DNA of 52,853 nt from Candidatus Arcticimaribacter sp. GTDB lineage: Bacteria; Bacteroidota; Bacteroidia; Flavobacteriales; Flavobacteriaceae. Every line of letters begins with the position of its first letter. Within the stretch, counting starts at the first letter, position 1. Location: contig WTJN01000034.1 in NCBI GenBank assembly GCA_011526265.1, positions 1-52,853 of the forward strand. The letters are read 5' to 3'. Positions 27,362-36,373 of this stretch are shown piece after piece. A program made the translations under genes and the position numbers. The notes beneath the pieces were generated by a model. That model was not told the origin of the DNA and did not search any database. It was given only the letters and a program-made list of their open reading frames with translations.

Positions 27362-28089
27362 AAATCAAAAACAATCCACCCACACTCTACTTGATCCCTT
27401 GTCCTTTGGGGGACAATGCACCTTTGGAAGTTCTCCCGTTAACCATCCGAAAAACACTCGAACCGTTGACCCATTTTATTGTTGAAAACGAAAAAGAGGC
27501 CCGACGGTTTATCAAGCGGATTGCCCCGCAGAAAAAACAAGATGAATTGGTGCTTTTTCCGCTCAATAAATTCACCGATCCGCTAGAGCTGCAACATTAT
27601 TTAGATCCCATGGCCCAGGGGCACTCTATGGGGCTGCTTTCCGATGCGGGTTGCCCGGGCGTGGCTGACCCTGGTGCTGTAATGGTGCAAAGAGCCCACC
27701 GAAAAAACTATCGCGTTCACCCTCTTGTAGGGCCCTCTTCCCTCCTTCTCGCACTCATGGCCTCAGGGATGAACGGACAATCGTTTGCCTTTAACGGCTA
27801 TTTACCCATCGACAAACAAGAACGGCTGAAAGAGATCAAAAAAAAGGAAAAACTTTCAGCGGAGCACAACCAAACACAACTGTTTATTGAAACGCCCTAC
27901 CGCAACGAACAATTGCTGAAGGATTTCACCCGCGTACTGCACCCCTCGACCTTGCTCAGCGTAGCCATTGATTTAACCTTATCAACTGAATGGATCAAAA
28001 CAGCACCTGTGGGGGAATGGAAAAAAACAACATTAGCTTTCCACAAACGCCCAGCCGTCTTCCTTTTTCACAAATCGCTATCGATATAA
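27346..28089 (+). CDS. RsmI-like SAM-dependent methyltransferase
   Basis: 247 residues from ATG 27346 (the open frame begins at TTG 27325). It belongs to the tetrapyrrole methylase fold: YLIPCPLGDNAP at the N-terminus, the LLSDAGCPGVADPGA loop, and HPLVGPSSLLLALMASGMNGQSFAFNGYLP. These match the RsmI family, but the sequence is shorter and differs from canonical RsmI (DAGCPG for DAGTP, and a divergent C-terminus), so it is probably the second, Bacteroidota-type paralogue. The target is unproven; rRNA is the likely guess. Confidence 0.88.
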   Translation: MGKSVEIKNNPPTLYLIPCPLGDNAPLEVLPLTIRKTLEPLTHFIVENEKEARRFIKRIAPQKKQDELVLFPLNKFTDPLELQHYLDPMAQGHSMGLLSDAGCPGVADPGAVMVQRAHRKNYRVHPLVGPSSLLLALMASGMNGQSFAFNGYLPIDKQERLKEIKKKEKLSAEHNQTQLFIETPYRNEQLLKDFTRVLHPSTLLSVAIDLTLSTEWIKTAPVGEWKKTTLAFHKRPAVFLFHKSLSI

Positions 28090-29121
28090 TTTACGTTGAT
28101 TGAGATAGCGATAATATGACCGTGCCTTGCGGTTGTGCTCTCGAAGTGTTTTAGAAAACAGGTGAAAGCCGGGTTGCTGAGGATTGGCCACAAAGTACAG
28201 GTAACGATGTACTGTAGCATCAAGCACGGCATCGATAGAGGAAACATCAGGCATGCTTATGGGACCCGGCGGGAGTCCACGGTATTTGTAGGTATTGTAG
28301 GGGGAATCGATTTTTAAATCTTTTTTCAATACCCGACGAATGATGAGGTCAAAATCGTTCTTTTGTTGCTTGAGGGCGAAAACCACCGTGGGGTCGGCCT
28401 GCAAACGCATGCGTTTTTTCAAACGATTGAGGTAGACCCCTGCGACCACGGGTTTTTCACTATTCTGTTGGGTTTCTTTCTGCACGATGGCGGCCAAACA
28501 AATCACCTCTTGGGGGGAAAGACCAAGGGCTTCGGCTTTTGCCCTGCGTTCTGCCCCCCAGAAACGTTGGTATTCTTTCCACATGCGTTGTTGAAATTCT
28601 GCGGGAGAAGTATTCCAATAAAAAGAATAGGTGTTGGGAATATACATGGCCAAGGCATTGGCGGGGGTGAAATCATGCGCTTGCAAAAAGGCACTGGACC
28701 GCATTTGCGTCAATAAGCTAAGACTATCGGCCTCGATTTGTTGGGCAACGCGCCCGGCCAAGTTTTCCAATCGCTCCATGTTGTTGAACGTTACCCGAAC
28801 CGAAAGCGAACCACTGCGGAGGGTATTGATGATTTCATTGTTGTTTGCCCCTTTTTTGAGGCGGTATTTTCCACCACGAATACGCGTAGCGTACCCTTTT
28901 TTCTGTGCCGCTAAAGCAAAGTCTTCAAAAGACAGCAACAAAGGAGACAACTCGGCCCGCAATTCCTCGAAGGTGGCGTTTGAAGGAATAAACACATAAG
29001 CAGCATCATTGGTAAATGCTGTATTCTGAAAAAAGAACACCCGATAGAAGGTGTAGACAAAATAGCATCCCCCAAGAGCAATCAAGAGCGTCACCAACAA
29101 CGCAATTCTTCGTTTAATCAT
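28078..29121 (-). CDS. mltG: Endolytic transglycosylase MltG (YceG-like)
   Basis: 347 residues. One N-terminal membrane helix at about 6-30 anchors the protein in the inner membrane. The LysM-like region (FVIPSNATFEELRAEL) is followed by the YceG catalytic domain with ICLAAIVQKETQQNSEKPVVAGVYLNRL, in which the glutamate of QKE is catalytic, then MRLQADPTVVFAL and SPYNTYKYRGLPPGPI. It cuts nascent glycan strands. The ATG overlaps the acetyltransferase stop by eight bases. Confidence 0.95.
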   Translation of the reverse strand: MIKRRIALLVTLLIALGGCYFVYTFYRVFFFQNTAFTNDAAYVFIPSNATFEELRAELSPLLLSFEDFALAAQKKGYATRIRGGKYRLKKGANNNEIINTLRSGSLSVRVTFNNMERLENLAGRVAQQIEADSLSLLTQMRSSAFLQAHDFTPANALAMYIPNTYSFYWNTSPAEFQQRMWKEYQRFWGAERRAKAEALGLSPQEVICLAAIVQKETQQNSEKPVVAGVYLNRLKKRMRLQADPTVVFALKQQKNDFDLIIRRVLKKDLKIDSPYNTYKYRGLPPGPISMPDVSSIDAVLDATVHRYLYFVANPQQPGFHLFSKTLREHNRKARSYYRYLNQRKLYR

Positions 29122-29626
29122 TGTATATCTTTTGTACCATCACTTCGTCGTGATAGGTATTGTTGCTAAAATTCCATTGCTTCTTTACCCCGGCAACACG
29201 GTACCCCATGGACTGAAACAATGCTTTACTCGCCTCATTTTCGGGCGCAAAATTGGCATACAATTGATGCAACTGCAGTACGCCAAAAGCTTGTTCTTCC
29301 AACAGAGCCAGTGCTTTTTTTCCGATCCCTTTTCCACGATAAGCATCCAATAGAACAATCCCAACACCCGCCCGTCGGTGGGTGGGATGAAAATCAAACA
29401 AATCGACACATCCAAGAACATCACCCTCCTTTTCCTGTGCAATGATGTAGCGGTATTGCTTGGCGGTGTAGATATCCTCAGACGCCGATTGGAGATAGGC
29501 GGCTAAAACCGCTTTTGAGAAAGGAAGTTGGGTGTGAGAAAGGTGCCACAAATCCTGATCGTTTTCGAGGCGATAGAGAACATCTAAATCTGCGGGTTCC
29601 GCGGCCCGAAGCATTACCCCTTCCAT
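29114..29626 (-). CDS. GNAT-family N-acetyltransferase (RimJ/RimL-like)
   Basis: 170 residues from ATG 29626; an ATG at 29614 would give a TAATG junction with dapF and 166 residues. Family features are LRAAEPADLDVLYRLENDQDLWHLS, the acetyl-CoA loop DAYRGKGIGKKAL, and NEASKALFQSMGYRVAG near the end. It resembles RimJ/RimL or SpeG-type enzymes. It lies between dapF and mltG in an overlapping run. The substrate is unknown. Confidence 0.88.
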   Translation of the reverse strand: MEGVMLRAAEPADLDVLYRLENDQDLWHLSHTQLPFSKAVLAAYLQSASEDIYTAKQYRYIIAQEKEGDVLGCVDLFDFHPTHRRAGVGIVLLDAYRGKGIGKKALALLEEQAFGVLQLHQLYANFAPENEASKALFQSMGYRVAGVKKQWNFSNNTYHDEVMVQKIYND

Positions 29627-30396
29627 TGACCGTGGTATACTAAGGTTGCCGGACCAATGAGGTCGATCTGTTCATACCCTTGCGCTGTGGGCTGAAATTG
29701 GACCACCAATTGGCCACCTTGCACATGAATAGTCACGCTGTTGGCCGCTGTTTTGCCCAAATGATGCATGGCCAATGCCACTGCCGTAGCTCCGGTTCCG
29801 CAAGAAAGCGTTTCGTCTTCTACCCCACGTTCGTAGGTGCGAATCGCAAATGTATCTTCGCGCTGTTGCTCAACAAAATTCACGTTGGTCCCCGCATCAA
29901 AGTACGGAGCTCCCCGACGAATGGTACGTCCTTTATCGACCACCGGGAAAGTAGACAAATCATCCACCAGTTCGACGTGGTGGGGAGAACCAGTATCTAA
30001 AAAAATACGCTTCTGCGCGTGCACAATCTCGTTGACGTCATGCATACGCAAAGCAACAATACCATTGTCGAAGCGCACAGCAGAATGCAGTCCGTCAATG
30101 GCTTCGAAGGTCGTTTTATGGTCGATAATTCCCAAGCTTGCAGCAAAGGCCACGGTGCATCGCGCACCATTACCACAAAGAGTGCTTTCATTGCCATCGG
30201 CATTGAAATACACCATCTTAAAATCGGCTATTTTACTCTGCTGCACTAGAATCAATCCATCGGCGCCGATGCCAAACCGTCGATTACAACAATGCGCTAC
30301 AAAGGCCTGATCTTCTTGGGGAAACACCTCATCACGATCGTCGATCATGATAAAATCATTGCCCGTGCCTTGGTATTTATGAAAAGCAAATTGCAT
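29614..30396 (-). CDS. dapF: Diaminopimelate epimerase
   Basis: 260 residues from ATG 30396, the start that gives the usual FHKYQGTGNDF opening; an upstream in-frame start would add 20 unsupported residues. The two catalytic cysteines are Cys74 in LCGNGARC and Cys199 in LSCGTGATA. It converts LL- to meso-diaminopimelate for lysine and peptidoglycan. The downstream acetyltransferase and mltG overlap it in series. Confidence 0.96.
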   Translation of the reverse strand: MQFAFHKYQGTGNDFIMIDDRDEVFPQEDQAFVAHCCNRRFGIGADGLILVQQSKIADFKMVYFNADGNESTLCGNGARCTVAFAASLGIIDHKTTFEAIDGLHSAVRFDNGIVALRMHDVNEIVHAQKRIFLDTGSPHHVELVDDLSTFPVVDKGRTIRRGAPYFDAGTNVNFVEQQREDTFAIRTYERGVEDETLSCGTGATAVALAMHHLGKTAANSVTIHVQGGQLVVQFQPTAQGYEQIDLIGPATLVYHGQWKG

Positions 30397-30504
30397 GTTC
30401 AAAGGTACAATTATTTTAAGGTTTTTTTTGGCTGTTAAAAGCACGTTAAAGCCCATAGAAAATCGCCATTAGTTGCCCTAATTTTACATCAAAAAAAACG
30501 CACC

Positions 30505-31875
30505 ATGATCAAAAAAATCAGTTCTCTTGCCTTTGTCGCCGTGCTTAGTGCCTCCACCACTTTTGTGCTATTGCAACATGTTCCAGAAAACATGACAAGC
30601 CCACCCCCGGCGCCCACCTATACCCCTGCGGGATACCGCTACAACCTGAGCGGAGTGAGTGCCGCACCCACAGACTTTGTTGATGCTGCCGCCAAAAGCA
30701 TCGATGCTGTTGTACACGTCAAAAACACCAATCTGGGCACTACCCCGCGCTCCCCTTGGGAATATTTCTATGGCCGTGGCAATGCGCCTAGTGTTGGTAT
30801 GGGATCTGGCGTGATTGTCTCTCCCGACGGTTTTATTTTAACGAACAACCATGTGATTGAAGACGCCTCCAAAATTGAAGTAACCACCAACGACAACCGC
30901 CGTTTTGAAGCCCAACTAATTGGGACCGATCCCTACACCGATATTGCGGTCCTTAAAATTTCGCCCCAACAAAATCTGCCCTTCCTTTCCTTTGGTAATT
31001 CCGATGCAGCCAAAATCGGGGAATGGGTGCTGGCCATCGGCAATCCGTTCAATCTCAACTCTACCGTTACCGCTGGCATCATCAGTGCCAAGGCCCGTGA
31101 CCTGAATGAACGCGACGATAAAAATCAATCGTTTATCCAAACCGACGCGGCGGTGAATCGCGGCAATAGCGGCGGGGCACTCATCAACACCCAAGGTGAA
31201 TTGATTGGCATCAACACCGCCATCACCTCGCTGTCGGGTGGTTTTGAAGGCTACTCCTTTGCCGTGCCCAGTAATATCGCCCTCAAGGTTTTTGAAGATT
31301 TGGTCGAATACGGCAGCATCCGAAAAGGCTTGCTTGGTGTACGCGGAAGCGCTATTGTTCCCGAAATCAAAGCCGCTTTGGAGGAACGCAATGTGTTTGA
31401 AAATGAAGGGTTCTATGTGAATGAAGTCATGGAAGGTATGGGCGCACAAGCGGCGGGCATTCAAGCCGATGATGTGATCCTGCAAGTGGATGATGTGAAA
31501 ATCAGAAAATTCTCCGACCTCACGGGCTACTTGGAAAGCAAGCGTCCGGAAGATGTGGTGCGCGTCAAAATCAGTCGCGCCGGGAAAATCAAAACCCTCG
31601 AGGTGAGCTTGACCAAAACCACTACCGCTCAATTTTTACGCATGGAGCTCAGCAACATGACCCCACAAGAGCAAGAAGCCTTTGGCTTGAAAGAAGGCGT
31701 AGTCATTCGCAACGCCAATCGCTTGGGCAACATAATCGAAGAGGGATCGCTACTGCTTGAAGTCAACGGGGAGCGCATCCGCTCGGTCGAAGACTTGGCC
31801 AGCATCAGCCAGTGGGAGGTGGATTGGATCACCTACATCACCCCTGACGGCGAAAAATACCAACTGCAACTCTAA
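30505..31875 (+). CDS. Deg/HtrA-type serine protease
   Basis: 456 residues. The N-terminal hydrophobic segment (about 5-24) is a signal anchor or signal peptide, and a proline-rich linker follows. The trypsin-like triad is His116 (TNNHVIED), Asp146 (YTDIAVL) and Ser222 (NRGNSGGAL). Two PDZ domains follow, at about 270-365 and 375-456; the second is degenerate. It acts in the periplasm on misfolded proteins. The gap upstream contains TAATTTTA, one base from the -7 consensus, and a strong terminator follows. Confidence 0.94.
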   Translation: MIKKISSLAFVAVLSASTTFVLLQHVPENMTSPPPAPTYTPAGYRYNLSGVSAAPTDFVDAAAKSIDAVVHVKNTNLGTTPRSPWEYFYGRGNAPSVGMGSGVIVSPDGFILTNNHVIEDASKIEVTTNDNRRFEAQLIGTDPYTDIAVLKISPQQNLPFLSFGNSDAAKIGEWVLAIGNPFNLNSTVTAGIISAKARDLNERDDKNQSFIQTDAAVNRGNSGGALINTQGELIGINTAITSLSGGFEGYSFAVPSNIALKVFEDLVEYGSIRKGLLGVRGSAIVPEIKAALEERNVFENEGFYVNEVMEGMGAQAAGIQADDVILQVDDVKIRKFSDLTGYLESKRPEDVVRVKISRAGKIKTLEVSLTKTTTAQFLRMELSNMTPQEQEAFGLKEGVVIRNANRLGNIIEEGSLLLEVNGERIRSVEDLASISQWEVDWITYITPDGEKYQLQL

Positions 31876-31881
31876 AAAAAG

Positions 31882-31913
31882 AAAAGGCTTTCCCACTGGA
31901 AAGCTTTTTTTTT
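31882..31913 (+). terminator. Rho-independent terminator after the Deg protease
   Basis: Stem of about ten pairs, AAGGCTTTCC / GGAAAGCTTT with a CACT loop, flanked by an A-run and followed by nine T. It starts seven bases after the stop codon. Confidence 0.85.
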
Positions 31914-31951
31914 GGCCGTTTAATCCGCATTTTTGTAGCACAGACATTCGT

Positions 31952-32629
31952 ATGCGCATCGACATTATCACCCTTTTTCCCGAATTATTGGAAAGTCCCT
32001 TTGGGGCGTCTATCGTTAAACGCGCTATTGAGGGAAACAAAGTCGAGATTCATTTCCACGATCCGCGCGACTACAGCAGCAACAACTATCGGCAAGTGGA
32101 TGATTATCCCTACGGAGGTGGCGCCGGCATGGTGATGATGGTCGAACCGTTGGACAAATGCATTGCCCAACTGCAATCGGAACGCCGCTACGACGAGGTG
32201 ATTTACATGACCCCCGACGGAGAAACCCTCACCCAACCCTTGGCCAACCGCTGTTCCCTCTACGAAAACATCATTATTCTTTGCGGTCATTACAAAGGGG
32301 TCGATCAGCGCGTGCGCGACCACTTGGTAACGCGCGAAATCTCTTTGGGCGATTTTGTTCTCTCGGGAGGAGAGCTGGCCGCCGCTGTGTTTTGCGACAG
32401 CATCATCCGACTGATCCCGGGGGTACTGGGCGACGAATCCTCGGCCTTGAGCGACAGCTACCAAGACGGCCTGCTGGCCCCACCCATCTACACCCGACCG
32501 GCCAATTACAAGGGCTGGGAAGTGCCCCCCATCCTCACCTCTGGCAACACTCCCGCCATTGACCAATGGCGCGAAGAACAAGCCGTGCAACGCACCCAAC
32601 GGTTGCGCCCCGACTTGCTAGGGGAGTAA
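31952..32629 (+). CDS. trmD: tRNA (guanine37-N1)-methyltransferase
   Basis: 225 residues from ATG 31952; the longer open frame overlaps the protease gene. This SPOUT enzyme makes m1G37, which prevents frameshifting. It begins [18 protein letters not shown], has [14 protein letters not shown], the SAM-knot [11 protein letters not shown], and [16 protein letters not shown]. Normally rplS follows closely in many bacteria, but here about 1.1 kb with a foreign-looking gene lies between. Confidence 0.96.
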   Translation: MRIDIITLFPELLESPFGASIVKRAIEGNKVEIHFHDPRDYSSNNYRQVDDYPYGGGAGMVMMVEPLDKCIAQLQSERRYDEVIYMTPDGETLTQPLANRCSLYENIIILCGHYKGVDQRVRDHLVTREISLGDFVLSGGELAAAVFCDSIIRLIPGVLGDESSALSDSYQDGLLAPPIYTRPANYKGWEVPPILTSGNTPAIDQWREEQAVQRTQRLRPDLLGE

Positions 32630-32950
32630 ACGGCCATATGTTAAATCGTTGATTAAAAACCTATTGTACATCATTTTTTTGTTACATTAGTGCTAAACAG
32701 TCCCAAATGCTGTTCTACGCCGATGATTGACCTACGCAACAAACCCGACGCACACCCGCACCAGAATCGCTACACCACCGTGGGCATGTCTATGTTCATG
32801 CGGGAGCAATCTCTTACAAGGTGTAAAAATATTTTCGATCCTCTAGGTGAAACACAAGTCATTGATAATAATTGTAATAGAAAGATAAGTGAATAAAAAA
32901 AAGACAAAGGAACATAAACGCCTTGGGTGGATTTAAATAAGTAGTATTAC
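32630..32950. other. Gene-poor stretch between trmD and the DUF1572 gene
   Basis: About 320 bases without a supported gene. It is A+T-rich at both ends with a G+C-richer middle (about 32715-32810). A 68-codon open frame at 32690-32896 has no recognisable family and no ribosome site, and its composition shifts halfway; it may be a decayed remnant. The left copy of a 10-base inverted repeat lies at 32647. Confidence 0.5.
32647..32656. repeat. Left copy of a 10-base inverted repeat flanking the trmD-rplS islet
   Basis: CGTTGATTAA; the inverted copy is at 33701-33710. With the outer flanks (GTTAAAT versus TTTTAAA) the similarity extends to about 16 positions with one gap. It may be chance in A+T-rich DNA. 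Confidence 0.3.
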
Positions 32951-33523
32951 ATGCCTAGTAAACGAATGGAAAGAAACTATCTGAATAGTGTAAAAAAGCA
33001 ATTCGAGTACTACAAAGTACTTGGGGAAAAAACTTTTGCCCAACTTCAAGAAGAAGACCTGTTTTGGCAATATAATGAGGAGACCAATTCTATTGCCATA
33101 ATTGTAAATCACCTTAGTGGAAATATGAAATCTAGATGGACTGATTTCTTGACTACCGATGGAGAAAAAGAATGGCGAAATCGAGATTTGGAATTTGAAT
33201 CGGTAATTAAGTCAAAGACTGAATTAGTCCAAAAATGGAATGATGGATGGACTTGTCTTTTTGAAGCGCTAAATTCGATCAATGAATCCAACTTTGACTG
33301 TGAAATCCTCATTAGAAGTCAAACTCACTCAATAATTGAAGCGGTCAACAGACAAATGATGCACTACGCATATCACATTGGACAAATCATCTTTATTGGA
33401 CGAATAATAAAAAGAGAAACTTGGAAAAGTTTATCGATACCAAAAGGACAGTCAAATGAGTTCAACATGATGAAATTCGCAAAAGGAAAACATTCTGGTC
33501 ATTTTACAGATGAATTAAAATAG
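32951..33523 (+). CDS. DUF1572 (DinB-superfamily) protein
   Basis: 190 residues; ATG 32966, five codons in, is an alternative start. The four-helix DinB/YfiT-type pattern shows in IIVNHLSGNMKSRWTDFLTTDGEKEWRNRD and in RQMMHYAYHIGQIIFIGRI, giving histidines that could bind a metal (the HLSGN histidine and the HYAYH pair). The gene is visibly richer in A+T than its neighbours and interrupts the usual trmD-rplS order, so recent gain is likely. Related proteins are thiol-dependent transferases or of unknown function; none can be assigned here. Confidence 0.83.
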   Translation: MPSKRMERNYLNSVKKQFEYYKVLGEKTFAQLQEEDLFWQYNEETNSIAIIVNHLSGNMKSRWTDFLTTDGEKEWRNRDLEFESVIKSKTELVQKWNDGWTCLFEALNSINESNFDCEILIRSQTHSIIEAVNRQMMHYAYHIGQIIFIGRIIKRETWKSLSIPKGQSNEFNMMKFAKGKHSGHFTDELK

Positions 33524-33623
33524 GTAGTGATATGAATAAAAATTCCTATAGCGTGCGTTTGTAATACTTATCCGATGATTGATATGATCAAAAGAAGTAA
33601 CGTCATTTTATCCCCCAAACCCC

Positions 33624-33655
33624 TTTGCTGAAGAAAAAATAAAATTGTACTTTTG
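33624..33655 (+). promoter_or_regulatory. Bacteroidota-type promoter of rplS
   Basis: TTTG at 33624-33627, a 20-base spacer, then TACTTTTG at 33648-33655. Both elements match the lineage consensus. It leaves a leader of about 60-70 bases before the rplS ATG. Confidence 0.75.
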
Positions 33656-33700
33656 CCAGCGCAATCAACCTCTGACGAAAATCGTGCATGTTGGCTGACA

Positions 33701-33710
33701 TTAATCAACG
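33701..33710. repeat. Right copy of the 10-base inverted repeat
   Basis: TTAATCAACG, the reverse complement of 32647-32656. It lies in the rplS leader, downstream of its promoter. Confidence 0.3.
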
Positions 33711-33724
33711 TTTAAAAGATAAAC

Positions 33725-34078
33725 ATGGAATCTTTAATCAATTTTGTTCAGGACCAATTCATCGAAAAGAAAGAATTTCCTGAGTTTGCGGCCGGTGACA
33801 CCATCACCGTGTACTATGAAATCCGCGAAGGCGAAAAAGTAAGAACGCAGTTTTTTAAAGGCGTGGTCATCCAAATCAAAGGCCAAGGTGAATCGAAAAC
33901 CTTCACCATTCGCAAAATGTCCGGGACTGTTGGGGTAGAACGTATCTTCCCGATCAACCTCCCTGCTTTGCAAAAAATTGAAATCAACAAGCGCGGAAAA
34001 GTGCGTCGTGCACGCATCTACTATTTCCGTGAACTACGCGGGAAGAAGGCGCGCATCAAAGAGCGTCAACTTCGATAA
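33725..34078 (+). CDS. rplS: Large ribosomal subunit protein bL19
   Basis: 117 residues, full length. It opens MESLINFVQDQFI and has FAAGDTITVYYEIREGEKVRTQFFKGVVI, the GVERIFPINLP segment and KRGKVRRARIYYFRELRGKKARIKE, all conserved in L19. It sits at the 30S-50S interface. It has its own promoter and a strong terminator, so it is a single-gene unit here. Confidence 0.98.
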   Translation: MESLINFVQDQFIEKKEFPEFAAGDTITVYYEIREGEKVRTQFFKGVVIQIKGQGESKTFTIRKMSGTVGVERIFPINLPALQKIEINKRGKVRRARIYYFRELRGKKARIKERQLR

Positions 34079-34085
34079 TTTTTTT

Positions 34086-34114
34086 AAAGGTTGCGCTATG
34101 CAGCCTTTTTTTTT
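34086..34114 (+). terminator. Rho-independent terminator after rplS
   Basis: Nine-pair stem AAAGGTTGC / GCAGCCTTT (one G-T pair) with a five-base loop, ending in a T-run. It starts eight bases after the rplS stop. Confidence 0.85.
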
Positions 34115-34149
34115 AACCAAAACTGAATAAACAAAAACAGCAATTTTCA

Positions 34150-35376
34150 ATGAAAAAAATTCATGTACAAAACCCTGTAGTTGAGATGGATGGAGAGGAA
34201 ATGACGGTTATCATTTGTTCGTTCTTCAAAAAGAAACTTATTCTCCCCTATCTCGAATAAGACATCAAATATTTTGACCTTTCCGTGACTTCCCGCGATG
34301 CCACCAACGACGAAATCACTGTCAAAGCGGCCAACGCTATCAAAGAATACAACGTAGGGATCAAATGTGCGACCATTACCCCAGACGAAGATCGCGTAAA
34401 AGAATTCAATCTATCGAACATGTGGCGTTCCCCCAACGGAACCATTCGCAACATTGTTGGTGGAACGGTTTTCCGTGAGCCCATCATCATGAGCAATGTT
34501 CCCCGCTATGTACAGGGGTGGACCAAGCCCATTTGCATTGGGCGTCATGCCTTTGGAGATCAATACCGCGCTGCCGATACCGTCACCACCGGGAAAGGAA
34601 AATTAACCATGACCTTTACGCCCGACGATGGCGGAACCCCAAAGACTTGGGAAGTCTATCAGTTTGAGGAAAATGGGGTGGCCATGTGTATGTACAATAT
34701 CGATTCATCCATTTATGGATTTGCGCGTTCGTGCATGAACCAAGCTTTACGCAAGGGATGGCCATTGTATCTTTCAACCAAGAACACCATCATGAAAGCC
34801 TACGACGGACGTTTCAAAGATGTATTCCAAGAAGTGTATGACAACGAATTCAAAAATCAATTCGAAGCTGCAGGCATTACCTACGAGCATCGTTTGATTG
34901 ACGATATGGTTGCCGCTGCCATGAAATGGAACGGTGGATTTGTATGGGCTTGTAAAAACTATGACGGCGATGTACAATCCGACACCGTTGCACAAGGCTT
35001 TGGGTCCTTAGGCTTGATGACATCAACCTTGGTCACTCCCGACGGAAAAACCATGGAAGCCGAAGCTGCTCACGGAACAGTGACACGTCACTACCGCCAG
35101 CATCAGCAAGGGAAAGAAACGTCAACCAACCCCATTGCGTCCATTTTTGCTTGGACCCGTGGGTTGCAACACCGTGGAAAATTGGACAACAACCAAGCGT
35201 TGATCGATTTCTGCCAAACCCTTGAAGACGTTTGTGTAGAAACCGTTGAAAGTGGAAAAATGACCAAAGACTTGGCCTTGTTAATTCACAAGGAAAACAT
35301 GACCAAGGAACACTATTTGACCACCCAACAATTTTTAGATGCACTGAAGGAGAACTTAGAAGCAAAGCTCAACTAA
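34150..35376 (+). pseudogene. icd: NADP-dependent isocitrate dehydrogenase (eukaryote-like type), interrupted by an in-frame TAA
   Basis: Read from ATG 34150 the frame gives MKKIHVQNPVVEMDGEEMT, the normal N-terminus, then a TAA at 34258-34260 where relatives have a residue such as Leu (PYLE-L-D). The same frame continues without break to 35376, for a total of 408 codons, the family length. The conserved R and W of the DEMTRIIW motif are V and C here. Downstream of the stop, GTG 34285 opens a 363-residue frame that keeps all substrate residues ([32 protein letters not shown]). The enzyme makes 2-oxoglutarate and NADPH. Sequencing error, true inactivation, readthrough and restart at GTG all remain possible. 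Confidence 0.85.
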
Positions 35377-35399
35377 GTCCTTTCAATATTTTGATATCC

Positions 35400-35423
35400 A
35401 AACCCTGGCCCTTGGCCGGGGTT
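35400..35423 (+). terminator. Rho-independent terminator after icd
   Basis: AAACCC-T-GGCC, loop CTT, GGCC-G-GGGTTT: an eleven-position stem with one T-G pair, followed by a T-rich GTTGTTTTTG. It lies 23 bases after the icd stop. The T-rich tail overlaps the murQ promoter region. Confidence 0.75.
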
Positions 35424-35430
35424 TGTTGTT

Positions 35431-35461
35431 TTTGAGCACCAGCCAATTCCACCCAATTTTG
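35431..35461 (+). promoter_or_regulatory. Probable promoter of murQ
   Basis: TTTG (35431-35434), 19 bases, then CAATTTTG (35454-35461), one base off TAnnTTTG. It ends 12 bases before the murQ ATG, so the mRNA leader would be very short. Confidence 0.55.
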
Positions 35462-35473
35462 TATTTTCACACC

Positions 35474-36292
35474 ATGGCCTTTGAAAAAATTACCGAACAA
35501 GACTCCAACCACAATGACCTGGAAAACAAGTCAGTTACTGCACTGATACATGGCATTCACAGTGAAGACAAAACGGTGGCTTTGGCCGTTGAAAAAGTAC
35601 TCCCCGCAGTAATTGCATTGACGGAAAAAATAATAGCACAATTGGAAAAAGGAGGAAGACTATTTTACATGGGGGCTGGAACCAGCGGACGACTGGGGAT
35701 TTTGGACGCCTCCGAATGTCCACCCACCTTTGGCAGTGACCCCAACCAAGTCGTTGGCCTCATTGCCGGCGGAAATGAGGCCGTCTACAAAGCCGTTGAA
35801 AATGCGGAAGACTCAACCACCCAAGGATGGCAAGATTTGTTGGACCGAAAGATAGGCCCCTTGGATATCGTCGTGGGGATTGCCGCTTCGGGCACCACCC
35901 CCTATGTGGTTCACGCCCTTAAAGCCTGTCAAGAGAATCACATTCCAACGGGATGCATTTGCTGCAATCCCAACGCTCCCATAACGCAAGTAGCAGACTT
36001 CCCCATTGAAGTTGTCGTTGGGCCAGAATTTATAACCGGTAGTTCGCGCATGAAAGCCGGCACCGCACAAAAAATGATTTTGAACATGCTCTCTACAGCC
36101 ACCATGATTCGTTTGGGACACATTGCAGGAAACAAAATGATCGACCTTCAACTGTCCAATGCAAAATTGCACGAGCGGGCAATACGAATGATTGTCGAAA
36201 AAACAGGTTGTAGCAAAGAAAAAGCAACCGAACTGCTTCAAGATCATCGAAGTGTGCGAAAGGCCATTGAACACGGATCAAACAACGGCTAA
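35474..36292 (+). CDS. murQ: N-acetylmuramic acid 6-phosphate etherase
   Basis: 272 residues from ATG 35474; the longer frame runs back through the promoter. It cleaves the lactyl ether of MurNAc-6-phosphate to GlcNAc-6-phosphate and lactate in cell-wall recycling. The SIS-domain phosphosugar loop GAGTSGRLGILDASECPPTFG (68-88) carries the probable catalytic glutamate 81. GLIAGGNEA and TGSSRMKAGTAQKMILNMLST are also conserved. The C-terminus ends about 25-30 residues earlier than the E. coli enzyme. No transporter or anhMurNAc kinase is adjacent. Confidence 0.94.
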   Translation: MAFEKITEQDSNHNDLENKSVTALIHGIHSEDKTVALAVEKVLPAVIALTEKIIAQLEKGGRLFYMGAGTSGRLGILDASECPPTFGSDPNQVVGLIAGGNEAVYKAVENAEDSTTQGWQDLLDRKIGPLDIVVGIAASGTTPYVVHALKACQENHIPTGCICCNPNAPITQVADFPIEVVVGPEFITGSSRMKAGTAQKMILNMLSTATMIRLGHIAGNKMIDLQLSNAKLHERAIRMIVEKTGCSKEKATELLQDHRSVRKAIEHGSNNG

Positions 36293-36361
36293 GCCAGTTT
36301 GATCGCTCAATTCAGCCGTTGGAAAGACAACATCAATTTCCCGTATACGGTTCAATTATTG

Positions 36362-36369
36362 TATTTTTG
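36362..36369 (+). promoter_or_regulatory. -7 promoter element (TATTTTTG) of the DUF6095 gene
   Basis: Exact TAnnTTTG match ending four bases before ATG 36374. There is no clear -33. If used, the transcript would be leaderless. Confidence 0.45.
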
Positions 36370-36373
36370 ATCC

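Noticed and set aside
30916-31632. Long (238 codon) minus-strand frame opposite the Deg protease
   Set aside because: The protease has an intact catalytic triad and PDZ domains; the antisense frame is a codon-bias shadow.
31757-31951. Upstream extension of trmD
   Set aside because: It lies inside the protease gene and its terminator; ATG 31952 gives the standard [11 protein letters not shown] start.
32690-32896. 68-codon open frame between trmD and the DUF1572 gene
   Set aside because: No recognisable family, no ribosome site, and a composition change halfway; more likely chance or a remnant.
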